From assembly GCF_013359595.1 (NCBI RefSeq), contig NZ_JABFMP010000046.1, positions 1-46,356 on the forward strand: a stretch of 46,356 bases of DNA, read 5' to 3'. This DNA comes from Pseudomonas sp. C1C7 (GTDB lineage Bacteria > Pseudomonadota > Gammaproteobacteria > Pseudomonadales > Pseudomonadaceae). The notes beneath the pieces are model-generated. The model searched no databases. It saw only the letters and a program-made list of their open reading frames with translations, and was not told where the DNA came from. Positions 39,513 through 46,356 of this stretch are shown here, in pieces; positions within the stretch are counted from its first letter, which is position 1, and every line of letters begins with the position of its first letter. The position numbers and the translations under genes are program-made.

Positions 39513-39640
39513 CTATCGCGAGCAGGCTCGCTCCCACAGACATCCCCCCTGTAGGAGCGAGGCTTGCCCGCGAATCGATTGATCTGACACTTCGATGCAG
39601 ACTGACCCACCGCCTTCGCGGGCGAGCCTCGCTCCTACAA
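39513..39640. repeat. REP cluster (three copies)
   Basis: One TATCGCGAGCAGGCTCGCTCC copy (39514-39534) is followed by an inverted pair, TGTAGGAGCGAGGCTTGCCC (about 39550-39570) and GGGCGAGCCTCGCTCCTACA (39620-39639). It lies between the SEC-C gene and the convergent hydrolase. Confidence 0.85.
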
Positions 39641-39645
39641 AGCCT

Positions 39646-40203
39646 TCAAGCATCCGCCAGGATGTCTGCCGTGCTGACCACCGTCGCATACTCCCCATGC
39701 AGATTCCCCAGCGACATCCCGTGCACCTCCTGCGCCGAACGGGCATTGCCGAAAAAATCGGCCTTGTCGAAGGTGAAGCACGCATCCTCCGCCACCCAGG
39801 TCTCGAATCCCAGATTCCCCGCCGTACGCGCCGTGGATTCCACCGAGTTATGGGTCGCCACGCCCACGATGATCAATTGCCCGATCCCCGCCTCGCGCAA
39901 ATTCGCCTCCAGTGCCGTGGAACAAAACGCATCGGGCACCTGCTTTTGAATCAGGCGCTCGCCCGCTAACGGCGCGAAGCGCTCCTGAAACTCTACCCCC
40001 GACTGCTGCGGCCAGAACACCGAATCTTCGCTGCGCGACAAGTGCTGAACGTGAATGATCGGCCGGGCGCTGCCTCGCCAATGGCTCAACAGTTCGAGCA
40101 TGCGCTCTTCGGCCTGTGGATTGTTCCGTGGACCGAGCCTGGGGTGCAGGATGCCCTTTTGTTGATCGATGATGATCAGTGCGGCGTTCGGCTTGAGCTC
40201 CAT
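39646..40203 (-). CDS. Isochorismatase-like hydrolase with Ser at the catalytic Cys position
   Basis: A 185-residue protein of the isochorismatase/cysteine hydrolase fold. The catalytic Asp is D13 (ALIIIDQQKGIL) and the catalytic Lys K87 (LIQKQVPDAFCST). The nucleophile segment reads GVATHNSVESTARTAGNLGF: position 120 is Ser where hydrolases of the nicotinamidase type have Cys. This NSVE variant is known in a subgroup, so I do not think it is an error. Whether the protein hydrolyses amides, acts on isochorismate-like ethers, or is inactive cannot be decided here. ATG at 40203 (MELKPNAALIIID) places the fold at the right offset. Confidence 0.9.
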   Translation of the reverse strand: MELKPNAALIIIDQQKGILHPRLGPRNNPQAEERMLELLSHWRGSARPIIHVQHLSRSEDSVFWPQQSGVEFQERFAPLAGERLIQKQVPDAFCSTALEANLREAGIGQLIIVGVATHNSVESTARTAGNLGFETWVAEDACFTFDKADFFGNARSAQEVHGMSLGNLHGEYATVVSTADILADA

Positions 40204-40238
40204 GCCCGTGCATCTCCGGAAATAGTGATCGAGGGGCG

Positions 40239-40287
40239 AAAAGATCGCAGCCTGAGGCAGCACCTGCAAGGTGTGCGCGACCTTGCA
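40239..40287. other. Half REP and small inverted repeat before quiP
   Basis: AAGATCGCAGCCT is a truncated REP core. It is followed by TGCAAGGT (40265-40272) and ACCTTGCA (40280-40287), a perfect 8-base inverted repeat with a 7-base loop. It lies in the divergent promoter region of the hydrolase and quiP. Confidence 0.5.
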
Positions 40288-40399
40288 ATGCAATTATCCG
40301 ACAAATCCTGAAATAACCTCGTCCCGCCGCTTGCGCGGCCCTCGCCTGCTCACTAACGTAGCGACTTTATTGCGCTACCACCCCCGCAGGAGCTTTGCC

Positions 40400-42850
40400 A
40401 TGGCCTCGCCAGCCCTTACACAATTTCTACCCCGGTTCGGCGTTGCCGCAGCAGTGGCGGGGGTTTTGAGCCTGACCGGTTGTCAGAGCTTCAATGCCCA
40501 GGACACTCTCCCCCCCTCTTCCGGCGTGCAGCCGCTCAAGGGTCTGGCGCAGAACGTTTCTGTACGCCGCAATGCCATGGGCATGCCGTTGATCGAAAGC
40601 AGCAGCTTCCACGACGCGCTGTTCACCCTCGGCTATGTGCACGCCAGCGATCGCATCACGCAAATGGTCACCCTGCGCCTGCTGGCCCAGGGGCGCCTGG
40701 CCGAGATGCAGGGTGCCGACCTGCTCGATGCCGACCGCTACATGCGCGCCGTCAACCTGAAGAAAAGCGCCGGTGAGCTGTACAAGGCCTCTTCGCCGCG
40801 CCTCAAGCGCTTCTTCGAAGTCTATGCCCGCGGGGTCAACGCCTACCTGTTCCGCTACCGCGACAAACTGCCGGCCGACCTCGCCGCCAGCGGTTACAAG
40901 CCTGAATACTGGAAGCCGGAAGACTCGGCGCTGATTTTCTGCCTGCTGAATTTCAGCCAGTCAGCCAACCTGCCGGAAGAAATTGCCTCGCTGGTACTGG
41001 CGCAGACGGTCACCACCGACAAACTGGCATGGCTGACGCCATCGGCCCCGGATGAAAAACTGCCGCTGGCCGAAAGCGAGAAACTGCAAGGCATCAAGCT
41101 CAACGGGCAAGTGCCGGGACTCGCCCAGATCAGCAAAGCCACCGGCCAGCTGTCCGAGCTGAATCTGCTGGGCGCCACTTCGTCCAACAACTGGGCCATC
41201 GCCCCGCAACGCAGCCGCAGCGGCAAGAGCCTGTTGGCCAGCGACAGCCATGGACCGATGGGCGTGCCGTCGCTGTACAGCTACGTGCAGATCCGCACCA
41301 CCAAGTATCAGGCCTCCGGCGCGACTATCGCCGGTTTGCCGATGATTCTCGGCGGTTTCAACGGCAAGGTGGCATGGAGCACGACCAGCGTCATGGGCGA
41401 CAACCAGGATCTGTTCCTGGAAAAAATCCGCCGCCAGGGCAATGGCCTGGCCTATGAAAGCAACGGCAAATGGCAGCCGGCGATCGTGCGCAACGAAACC
41501 TATTTCGTCAAAGGCCAGCGGCCGATTCGCGAAGCGGTGTACGAGACCGGTCATGGCCCGCTGCTCAACAGCGCCCAGGGCCTGGCCCAGGGCAGCGGTT
41601 TCGGCCTGGCCTTGCAGACGCCGAATTTCACCGACGATAAAACCCTGGACGCGTTCTTCGACCTGTCCCGGGCGCAGAACGTCGAGCGCGCCTCGGACGC
41701 CAGTCGCGAGATCCGCGCCATCGCCCTGAACCTGGTGTTCGCCGATGCCAGCAACATCGGCTGGCAGGTCACCGGTCGTTACCCGAACCGCCGCGAAGGC
41801 GAAGGCCTGCTGCCTTCGCCGGGCTGGGAAAGCCGCTACGACTGGGACGGTTACGCCGACCCGATGCTGCACCCCTACGATCAGGACCCGGCCCAGGGCT
41901 GGCTCGGCACGGCCAACCAGCGGGTCATTCCCCATGGCTACGGCATGCAGCTGTCCAATTCCTGGTCGGCACCGGAGCGCGGCGAGCGCCTGGCGGAACT
42001 GGCCGGTGCGGGCAAACATGACACTCGCAGCCTGATCGCCATGCAGTACGACCAGACCACGACCTTCGCCGCCAAATTGAAGAAAATGTTCGAAGCACCG
42101 GGCATGGCCCAGCCGCTCAAGCAGGCCATCGACGCCTTGCCGGCGGCCAATCGCGACAAGGCGCGCGAAGCCTTCTCACGGTTGATGGCGTTCGACGGCA
42201 AGCTCAGCCCGACGTCCGCCGATGCCGCGATCTACGAGCTGTTCCTGCAGGAAAGCACCAAGCAGATTTTCCTCGACGAACTGGGTCCGGAAAGCAGCCC
42301 GGCCTGGAAAGCCTTCATCGCCAACGGCAAGTTGTCCTACGCCGCACAGGCCGATCACCTGCTGGGCCGCGAAGACAGCCCGTTCTGGGATGACCTGCGC
42401 ACCCCGCAGAAAGAAGACAAACCGGCGATCCTCGCCCGCAGCCTGGCCGCGGCGATCAGCGCTGGCGACAGTCAGTTGGGCGGCAGCCACAGCGCCTGGC
42501 AGTGGGGCAAACTGCATCGCTACGAATGGAAGAACAGCAGTGGCCAGACGGTTCGCGGCCCGCTGCCCGCCGGTGGCGACCACACCACCCTCAACACCGC
42601 CGCGTTCGCCTGGGGCCAGGACTTCAACACCACACTGGTGCCGGCGATGCGCTTCATCGTCGACTTCGGCCAGTCCGAGCCGCTGACGGCACAGCTCGCC
42701 ACCGGCCAGTCCGGCAATCCGGCCAGCCCGTATTACCTCAACAGCATCGATCCTTGGCTGAAGGGGCAGTACATGAGCCTGCCGATGCAGCCGCAGAACT
42801 TTGACCGGGTGTACGGCACCAAACGCCTGACCCTGACACCGGGCAAGTAA
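40400..42850 (+). CDS. quiP: Acyl-homoserine lactone acylase QuiP (penicillin acylase family)
   Basis: An 816-residue Ntn hydrolase made as an exported precursor. The signal is MASPALTQFLPRFGVAAAVAGVLSLTGC, with an apparent lipobox (LTGC, Cys28). The alpha chain runs to about residue 261. Autocleavage before S262 in LGATSSNNWAIAPQRS exposes the nucleophilic Ser of the beta chain. The beta chain keeps SDSHGPMGVPSLYSYVQIRT and PMILGGFNGKVAWSTT. QuiP releases the fatty acid from long-chain AHLs and so quenches quorum sensing. It fits P. aeruginosa PA1032 in length and setting (from memory). AGGAG seven bases before the ATG fixes the start. Other penicillin-acylase activities cannot be excluded. 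Confidence 0.88.
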   Translation: MASPALTQFLPRFGVAAAVAGVLSLTGCQSFNAQDTLPPSSGVQPLKGLAQNVSVRRNAMGMPLIESSSFHDALFTLGYVHASDRITQMVTLRLLAQGRLAEMQGADLLDADRYMRAVNLKKSAGELYKASSPRLKRFFEVYARGVNAYLFRYRDKLPADLAASGYKPEYWKPEDSALIFCLLNFSQSANLPEEIASLVLAQTVTTDKLAWLTPSAPDEKLPLAESEKLQGIKLNGQVPGLAQISKATGQLSELNLLGATSSNNWAIAPQRSRSGKSLLASDSHGPMGVPSLYSYVQIRTTKYQASGATIAGLPMILGGFNGKVAWSTTSVMGDNQDLFLEKIRRQGNGLAYESNGKWQPAIVRNETYFVKGQRPIREAVYETGHGPLLNSAQGLAQGSGFGLALQTPNFTDDKTLDAFFDLSRAQNVERASDASREIRAIALNLVFADASNIGWQVTGRYPNRREGEGLLPSPGWESRYDWDGYADPMLHPYDQDPAQGWLGTANQRVIPHGYGMQLSNSWSAPERGERLAELAGAGKHDTRSLIAMQYDQTTTFAAKLKKMFEAPGMAQPLKQAIDALPAANRDKAREAFSRLMAFDGKLSPTSADAAIYELFLQESTKQIFLDELGPESSPAWKAFIANGKLSYAAQADHLLGREDSPFWDDLRTPQKEDKPAILARSLAAAISAGDSQLGGSHSAWQWGKLHRYEWKNSSGQTVRGPLPAGGDHTTLNTAAFAWGQDFNTTLVPAMRFIVDFGQSEPLTAQLATGQSGNPASPYYLNSIDPWLKGQYMSLPMQPQNFDRVYGTKRLTLTPGK

Positions 42851-42868
42851 GGACACAAACCGAAACCC

Positions 42869-42973
42869 TGTGGGAGCGGGCTTGCTCGCGAATGCGGTGG
42901 ATCAGTCAACATTGATATCGACTGACACACCGCTTTCGCGAGCAAGTCGAATCGTCGCACCGCCGCTCCCACA
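42869..42973. repeat. REPIN after quiP
   Basis: TGTGGGAGCGGGCTTGCTCGCGAA at the left is matched by TTTCGCGAGCAAG and CCGCTCCCACA at the right. The right arm carries the GTCGAATCGTCGCACCG insert also seen at 12466-12484. Confidence 0.8.
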
Positions 42974-43060
42974 TCGGAATTGCGTCACCCCGAAAATCGA
43001 TAGAACTTCTCCCCCCGCGCCCGCCTCTCACCTAACAAGTCCCTCCACCCGGATATCAAC

Positions 43061-44074
43061 GTGGACCTTGTCATCGCGCGTCCCGAAGGCCTGTATTGCT
43101 CCGCCGGCGATTTCTACATCGACCCGTGGCGTCCGGTCGAGCGCGCGGTCATTACTCACGCCCATGGCGACCATGCCCGCACCGGCAACCAGCATTACCT
43201 GGCGGCGGCACCCGGTGAAGGCATACTGCGCTCGCGCCTGGGCCAAGACATCGATCTGCAAACCCTGGCCTACGGCGAACGCGTCCTGCACCACGGCGTC
43301 ACCCTGAGCTTTCACCCCGCCGGCCATGTGCTCGGCTCGGCCCAGGTACGCCTGGAGTACGGTGGCGAAGTGTGGGTCGCATCCGGCGACTACAAGATCG
43401 AACCCGACGGCACCTGCACGCCGTTCGAGCCGGTGCGCTGCGACACCTTCATCACCGAGTCCACCTTCGGCCTGCCGATCTACCGCTGGCAACCCCAGGC
43501 CCAGGTGTTCGCCGAGATCAACGCGTGGTGGCAGGCCAACGCCGCCGAAGACAAGGCCAGCGTGCTGTTCTGCTACTCCTTCGGCAAGGCCCAGCGCATT
43601 CTCCATGGCATCGACGCCAGCCTCGGGCCGATCCTCACCCACGGCGCGGTCGAGCCGCTGAATCGGGTCTATCGCGAGAGCGGTATCTATCTGCCGCCGA
43701 CGATCTACGCCGGCAGCCTGGAAAAATCCGACCCGAAACTGCGCAAGGCACTGGTCGTCGCCCCGCCGTCCGCCGGCGGCAGCAGCTGGATGCGCCGCTT
43801 CGGCGACTACAGCGATGCCTTCGCCAGCGGCTGGATGCGGTTGCGCGGCACCCGCCGCCGGCGCGGTGTGGATCGCGGTTTCGTGCTCTCCGATCACGCG
43901 GACTGGCCGGGCTTGCTGTGGGCCATTGAGCAGACCGGCGCCGAACGGGTGATGGTCACCCACGGTTCGGTCGCCGTGCTGGTTCGCCACCTGCGCGAAC
44001 AAGGCCTGGACGCCCAGGGTTTCAACACCGAATACGGTGACGATGAAGAGGAATCCATCGAGGCTGGCTCATGA
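43061..44074 (+). CDS. Ligase-associated DNA exonuclease (metallo-beta-lactamase fold)
   Basis: A 337-residue nuclease of the MBL/beta-CASP-related type. The metal motif is ITHAHGDHARTG (HxHxDH), with HPAGHVLGSAQVRL, ASGDYKIEPDG, FITESTFGLPIYRW and, near the end, LSDHADWPGLLWAIE and VTHGS. In Pseudomonas putida and others this gene (Exo) forms a repair cluster with an ATP-dependent ligase, an Lhr-type helicase and a phosphoesterase; the purified enzyme is a manganese-dependent DNA nuclease. GTG at 43061 is the start; the fold begins at once. Its last four bases overlap the ligase ATG. Older annotations call it an mRNA 3'-end processing factor. Confidence 0.92.
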   Translation: MDLVIARPEGLYCSAGDFYIDPWRPVERAVITHAHGDHARTGNQHYLAAAPGEGILRSRLGQDIDLQTLAYGERVLHHGVTLSFHPAGHVLGSAQVRLEYGGEVWVASGDYKIEPDGTCTPFEPVRCDTFITESTFGLPIYRWQPQAQVFAEINAWWQANAAEDKASVLFCYSFGKAQRILHGIDASLGPILTHGAVEPLNRVYRESGIYLPPTIYAGSLEKSDPKLRKALVVAPPSAGGSSWMRRFGDYSDAFASGWMRLRGTRRRRGVDRGFVLSDHADWPGLLWAIEQTGAERVMVTHGSVAVLVRHLREQGLDAQGFNTEYGDDEEESIEAGS

Positions 44075-45759
44075 AAGCCTTCGCCGAGTTGTATGCCGAG
44101 CTCGACGCCACCACCTCGAGCAACGCCAAATTGGCGGCGATGCAGCGCTACTTCGCCCAGGCCGCACCGGAAGATGCCGCGTGGGCGGTGTACTTTCTGT
44201 CCGGAGGACGGCCCCGGCAACTGGTCCCGGTACGGGTGCTGCGGGAACTGGCGATGGCCTGTTCCGGCCTGTCCTCGTGGCTGTTCGAAGAGAGTTACCA
44301 GGCCGTGGGCGATCTGGCGGAGACCATCTCGCTGGTGCTGCCGGAAGTCCCCCACACCTCCACCGACGGGTTGGCGGTGTGGATCGAAGAAAAACTCCTG
44401 CCCCTGCGCGGCGAATCCCCGGAAGTGCTGGCCGAGCGTCTGCCCGAACTCTGGTCGCAACTGGACCGCGCCAGCCTGATGCTGTGCATCAAACTGATCA
44501 CCGGCAGTTTCCGTGTGGGCGTCTCGAAACTGTTGGTGACCCGCGCGCTCGCCGCCATGGCTCATCTGGACAGCAAGCTCGTGGCCCAGCGTCTGGTGGG
44601 TTATACCGACCTGTCCAACCGTCCGGGCGCGGCGAGTTACCTGAAGCTGATCGCCGCGGAGTCCGACGACGAACACGCCCAGCGCGGTGGGCAGCCGTAT
44701 CCGTTTTTTCTTGCCCACGCTCTGTCGCAACCGGTCGAGCAGTTTGAAACCCTGCTCGGCCCGGCCAGCGATTGGCAGGTCGAGTGGAAGTGGGACGGCA
44801 TCCGCGCCCAGGTGGTCAAACGCGACGGGCGCCTGTGGGTCTGGTCCCGGGGCGAGGAACTGGTCACCGAGCGCTTCCCTGAACTGGAAAGCCTGATTCA
44901 TTGCCTGCCCGACGGCACGGTGATCGACGGGGAGATCGTGGCCTGGAAAGCCGATCAGCCGCACACCAAAGACGCCTTCGACCCGCAATCGGTGACAACG
45001 CCCGCCGTCCAGCCCTTTGCCCTCTTGCAACAGCGAATTGGCCGCAAGACCCTGAGCAAAAAAATCCTCAGCGATGCTCCGGTAGTTTTGCTCGCCTACG
45101 ACCTGCTGGAATGGCAAGGCGAAGACTGGCGCAACCAACCGCAAGCCCGGCGTCGCGGGCAACTTGAGCAACTCATCATCCAGAGCAATCACCCGGCGTT
45201 ACTCGCCTCGCCCCTGCTCACCGGCCAGGATTGGTTCGACCTCGCCCGGCAACGGGAGGCGTCTCGCCAACTCGGGGTCGAAGGCATGATGCTCAAGGCC
45301 CGGGAAGCGATGTACGGGGTGGGCCGGACCAAGGACGTCGGCGTGTGGTGGAAATGGAAAGTCGACCCGTTCAGCGTCGACGCCGTGCTGATTTATGCAC
45401 AACGGGGCCACGGCCGCCGCGCCAGCCTGTACAGCGACTACACCTTCGCCGTCTGGGATGGCCCCCCCGACGCCAGCGAACGCACCCTGGTGCCGTTCGC
45501 CAAGGCGTACTCCGGGCTGACCGATGAAGAAATGCGCAAGGTCGACAGCATTGTGCGCAAAACCACCGTGGAAAAATTCGGCCCGGTGATCAGCGTCAAA
45601 CCGAGTCTGGTCTTTGAGCTTGGGTTCGAGGGGATTGCCCTGTCCAAACGACACAAGAGCGGGATCGCGGTGCGTTTTCCACGGATGCTGCGCTGGCGGC
45701 AGGACAAGACAGTGGATGAGGCGGATCACCTCGGGACGTTGCAGGATTTGCTGGCCTGA
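44071..45759 (+). CDS. ATP-dependent DNA ligase (repair-cluster type)
   Basis: A 562-residue ligase. The N-terminal DNA-binding domain is about 1-200 (MKAFAELYAELDATTSSNAKLAAMQRYF...ITGSFRVGVSKLLVTRALA). The nucleotidyltransferase domain has motif I EWKWDGIRAQ with K240 as the AMP acceptor, then WSRGEELVTERFPE (III) and DGEIVAWK (IIIa). Motifs IV (EGMMLKAR) and V (WWKWKVDP) follow. The OB domain ends ISVKPSLVFELGFEGIALSKRHKSGIAVRFPRMLRWRQDK. It seals nicks, probably in stationary-phase or damage repair with the exonuclease upstream, to which it is coupled by a 4-base overlap. The expected next partners, an Lhr-type helicase and a phosphoesterase, do not follow within the window. Confidence 0.95.
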   Translation: MKAFAELYAELDATTSSNAKLAAMQRYFAQAAPEDAAWAVYFLSGGRPRQLVPVRVLRELAMACSGLSSWLFEESYQAVGDLAETISLVLPEVPHTSTDGLAVWIEEKLLPLRGESPEVLAERLPELWSQLDRASLMLCIKLITGSFRVGVSKLLVTRALAAMAHLDSKLVAQRLVGYTDLSNRPGAASYLKLIAAESDDEHAQRGGQPYPFFLAHALSQPVEQFETLLGPASDWQVEWKWDGIRAQVVKRDGRLWVWSRGEELVTERFPELESLIHCLPDGTVIDGEIVAWKADQPHTKDAFDPQSVTTPAVQPFALLQQRIGRKTLSKKILSDAPVVLLAYDLLEWQGEDWRNQPQARRRGQLEQLIIQSNHPALLASPLLTGQDWFDLARQREASRQLGVEGMMLKAREAMYGVGRTKDVGVWWKWKVDPFSVDAVLIYAQRGHGRRASLYSDYTFAVWDGPPDASERTLVPFAKAYSGLTDEEMRKVDSIVRKTTVEKFGPVISVKPSLVFELGFEGIALSKRHKSGIAVRFPRMLRWRQDKTVDEADHLGTLQDLLA

Positions 45760-45786
45760 TTCCGGCCTGATGCCTCATCGCCATGA

Positions 45787-45804
45787 TGCGCAAGAAGTTG
45801 CGCA
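45787..45804. repeat. 18-mer TGCGCAAGAAGTTGCGCA, copy 1
   Basis: The copy is 28 bases after the ligase stop and has its own short inverted ends (TGCGCA...TGCGCA). The same 18-mer occurs at 45870-45887 (one mismatch) and, inverted, at 45892-45909. Confidence 0.75.
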
Positions 45805-45810
45805 AAAAAA

Positions 45811-45831
45811 TGTGGATAACCCTGTGGATAC
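45811..45831 (-). promoter_or_regulatory. Two adjacent DnaA-box-like sequences
   Basis: TGTGGATAA (45811-45819) is the exact reverse complement of the consensus DnaA box TTATCCACA. Three bases on, TGTGGATAC (45823-45831) differs from it by one base. Same orientation, between repeat copies 1 and 2. No dnaA or oriC genes are nearby. Confidence 0.5.
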
Positions 45832-45868
45832 ATCCCTGAAGACCTTGCATTTCGGCTTCTGTAGATGA

Positions 45869-45914
45869 GTGCGCAAGAAGTTGCACAGCACTGCGCAACT
45901 TCTTGCGCACTTTT
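45869..45914 (+). terminator. Long hairpin built from two 18-mer copies
   Basis: GTGCGCAAGAAGTTGC (45869-45884) pairs perfectly over 16 bp with GCAACTTCTTGCGCAC (45895-45910) around a 10-base loop, followed by TTTT. It can terminate the exonuclease-ligase transcript. The arms are the repeated 18-mer in opposite orientations. Confidence 0.7.
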
Positions 45915-46073
45915 AGGGGTGATTTAGCCTCGAATTGTTTCGAAAATCGGACAAGCCTGCCTCATTCCCCCGGATTCATTGACCCTCAATATTTCTGGCA
46001 CGTTCCTTGAGAAGGGCTCAGGTACCCATCGGGTGATTTTGCCCGGTGGACACACTGACAAGGAGTCCTTTTC

Positions 46074-46356
46074 ATGACAGCCACCGCGCTGGAAAAAATC
46101 CGCAATCTCACTGCGGCTGATCACGCCGCACGAACCCGGTTTGGCAGCGAAGACCTGTCCAGTCCGGTCAGCACTTGCCCGGCCCGGCAAGCGGAAATCT
46201 TCGTCGTTCCCTGCCGCTATGCGATGGCCGAGCAGGCCGCCGAACACGCGGATTTCCAGCCGCCCAGCCCGACCCAAAGTCATCCGATGGCACTGCGCCG
46301 CTTGCGTGCGGGGTACGTTTATCTGTGGCATGTCGAAGGCCCGCTCAAACGTTATG
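46074..46356 (+). CDS. VasX-type T6SS effector, N-terminal fragment (runs off the window)
   Basis: The frame has an ATG at 46074 with AAGGAG nine bases upstream and stays open to the window end (94 codons). It reads MTATALEKIRNLTAADHAAR..., then STCPARQAEIFVVPCRYAMAEQA and HPMALRRLRAGYVYLWHVEGPLKRY. The CP-x-Q-x-x-(I/V)-P-x-RYA pattern followed by ALRRLRAGYVYL is the hallmark of the VasX N-terminal region found in pore-forming type VI secretion effectors of Vibrio, Pseudomonas and Burkholderia. The toxic C-terminus, and any vgrG, adaptor (DUF4123) or immunity gene, lie outside the window. It is not an Lhr helicase, which would be expected here. Confidence 0.82.
   Translation, partial: MTATALEKIRNLTAADHAARTRFGSEDLSSPVSTCPARQAEIFVVPCRYAMAEQAAEHADFQPPSPTQSHPMALRRLRAGYVYLWHVEGPLKRY

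Overview
The window is core chromosome of a high-GC gammaproteobacterium, almost certainly the Pseudomonas fluorescens group. The evidence is the complete bra (branched-chain amino acid) operon, rapA, dinG, pdxH, a quiP-type acylase, an Anr-box-driven ccoM, strong G/C third-position bias, and many Pseudomonas-type REP/REPIN repeats between genes. No rRNA, tRNA, CRISPR array, prophage or intact insertion sequence was found. The order of the pdxH, OmpA-lipoprotein, esterase, dinG, YchJ and quiP genes resembles what I remember of P. aeruginosa PAO1 around PA1032-PA1053 (from memory, not checked).

Layout. 1-715: repeat cluster with no gene (two REPINs between inverted, unequal copies of a longer dispersed repeat). 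715-1654 (minus): ccoM with its own terminator and Anr box, then two small hypothetical genes. 1879-4725: rapA. 4819-10050: a spinster-like MFS permease, a YkgJ-type cysteine-cluster protein, a MHYT-GGDEF-EAL signalling protein and a beta-hydroxyacid dehydrogenase. 10247-12445: a large tubulin/FtsZ-superfamily protein of unknown role. 12754-18411: a DUF2288 gene and braCDEFG. 18502-20112: a divergent LysR/SDR-like pair. 20216-25184: a lipoprotein, an FAD-dependent oxidoreductase, a cysteine-synthase-like PLP enzyme and nhaA. 25265-34142, mainly minus strand: slyB, a small membrane protein (plus strand), pdxH, an OmpA lipoprotein with an unusual tail, an EstB-like serine hydrolase, a GH50-like glycosidase and dinG. 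34242-37470: a CopD-like membrane protein, a collagen-like protein coupled to a DUF1145 protein, and two tandem OmpA/TSP3 lipoproteins. 37661-39491: a DUF6231 protein, YchJ, a LEA-type-2 lipoprotein and a His-rich SEC-C miniprotein. 39646-42850: an isochorismatase-like hydrolase and quiP. 43061-45759: a ligase-associated exonuclease and ATP-dependent DNA ligase. 46074-end: the start of a VasX-type type VI secretion effector cut by the window edge.

The operons with clear logic are braCDEFG (high-affinity leucine/isoleucine/valine uptake; stop/start overlaps couple D-E-F-G) and exonuclease-ligase (DNA repair, 4-nt overlap). The envelope is a recurring theme: SlyB, three OmpA-domain lipoproteins, a LEA lipoprotein, a COG3650-like lipoprotein and the collagen-like exported protein.

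The observations most worth following up are these: the orphan chromosomal tubulin-like protein; the 5' leaders of the tandem OmpA genes, which bury the ribosome-binding site in a hairpin; the DNA-ligase cluster that lacks its usual helicase and phosphoesterase next door and instead meets a DnaA-box/18-mer repeat region and a T6SS effector; and the glycosidase carrying a Cys-bounded low-complexity insert.
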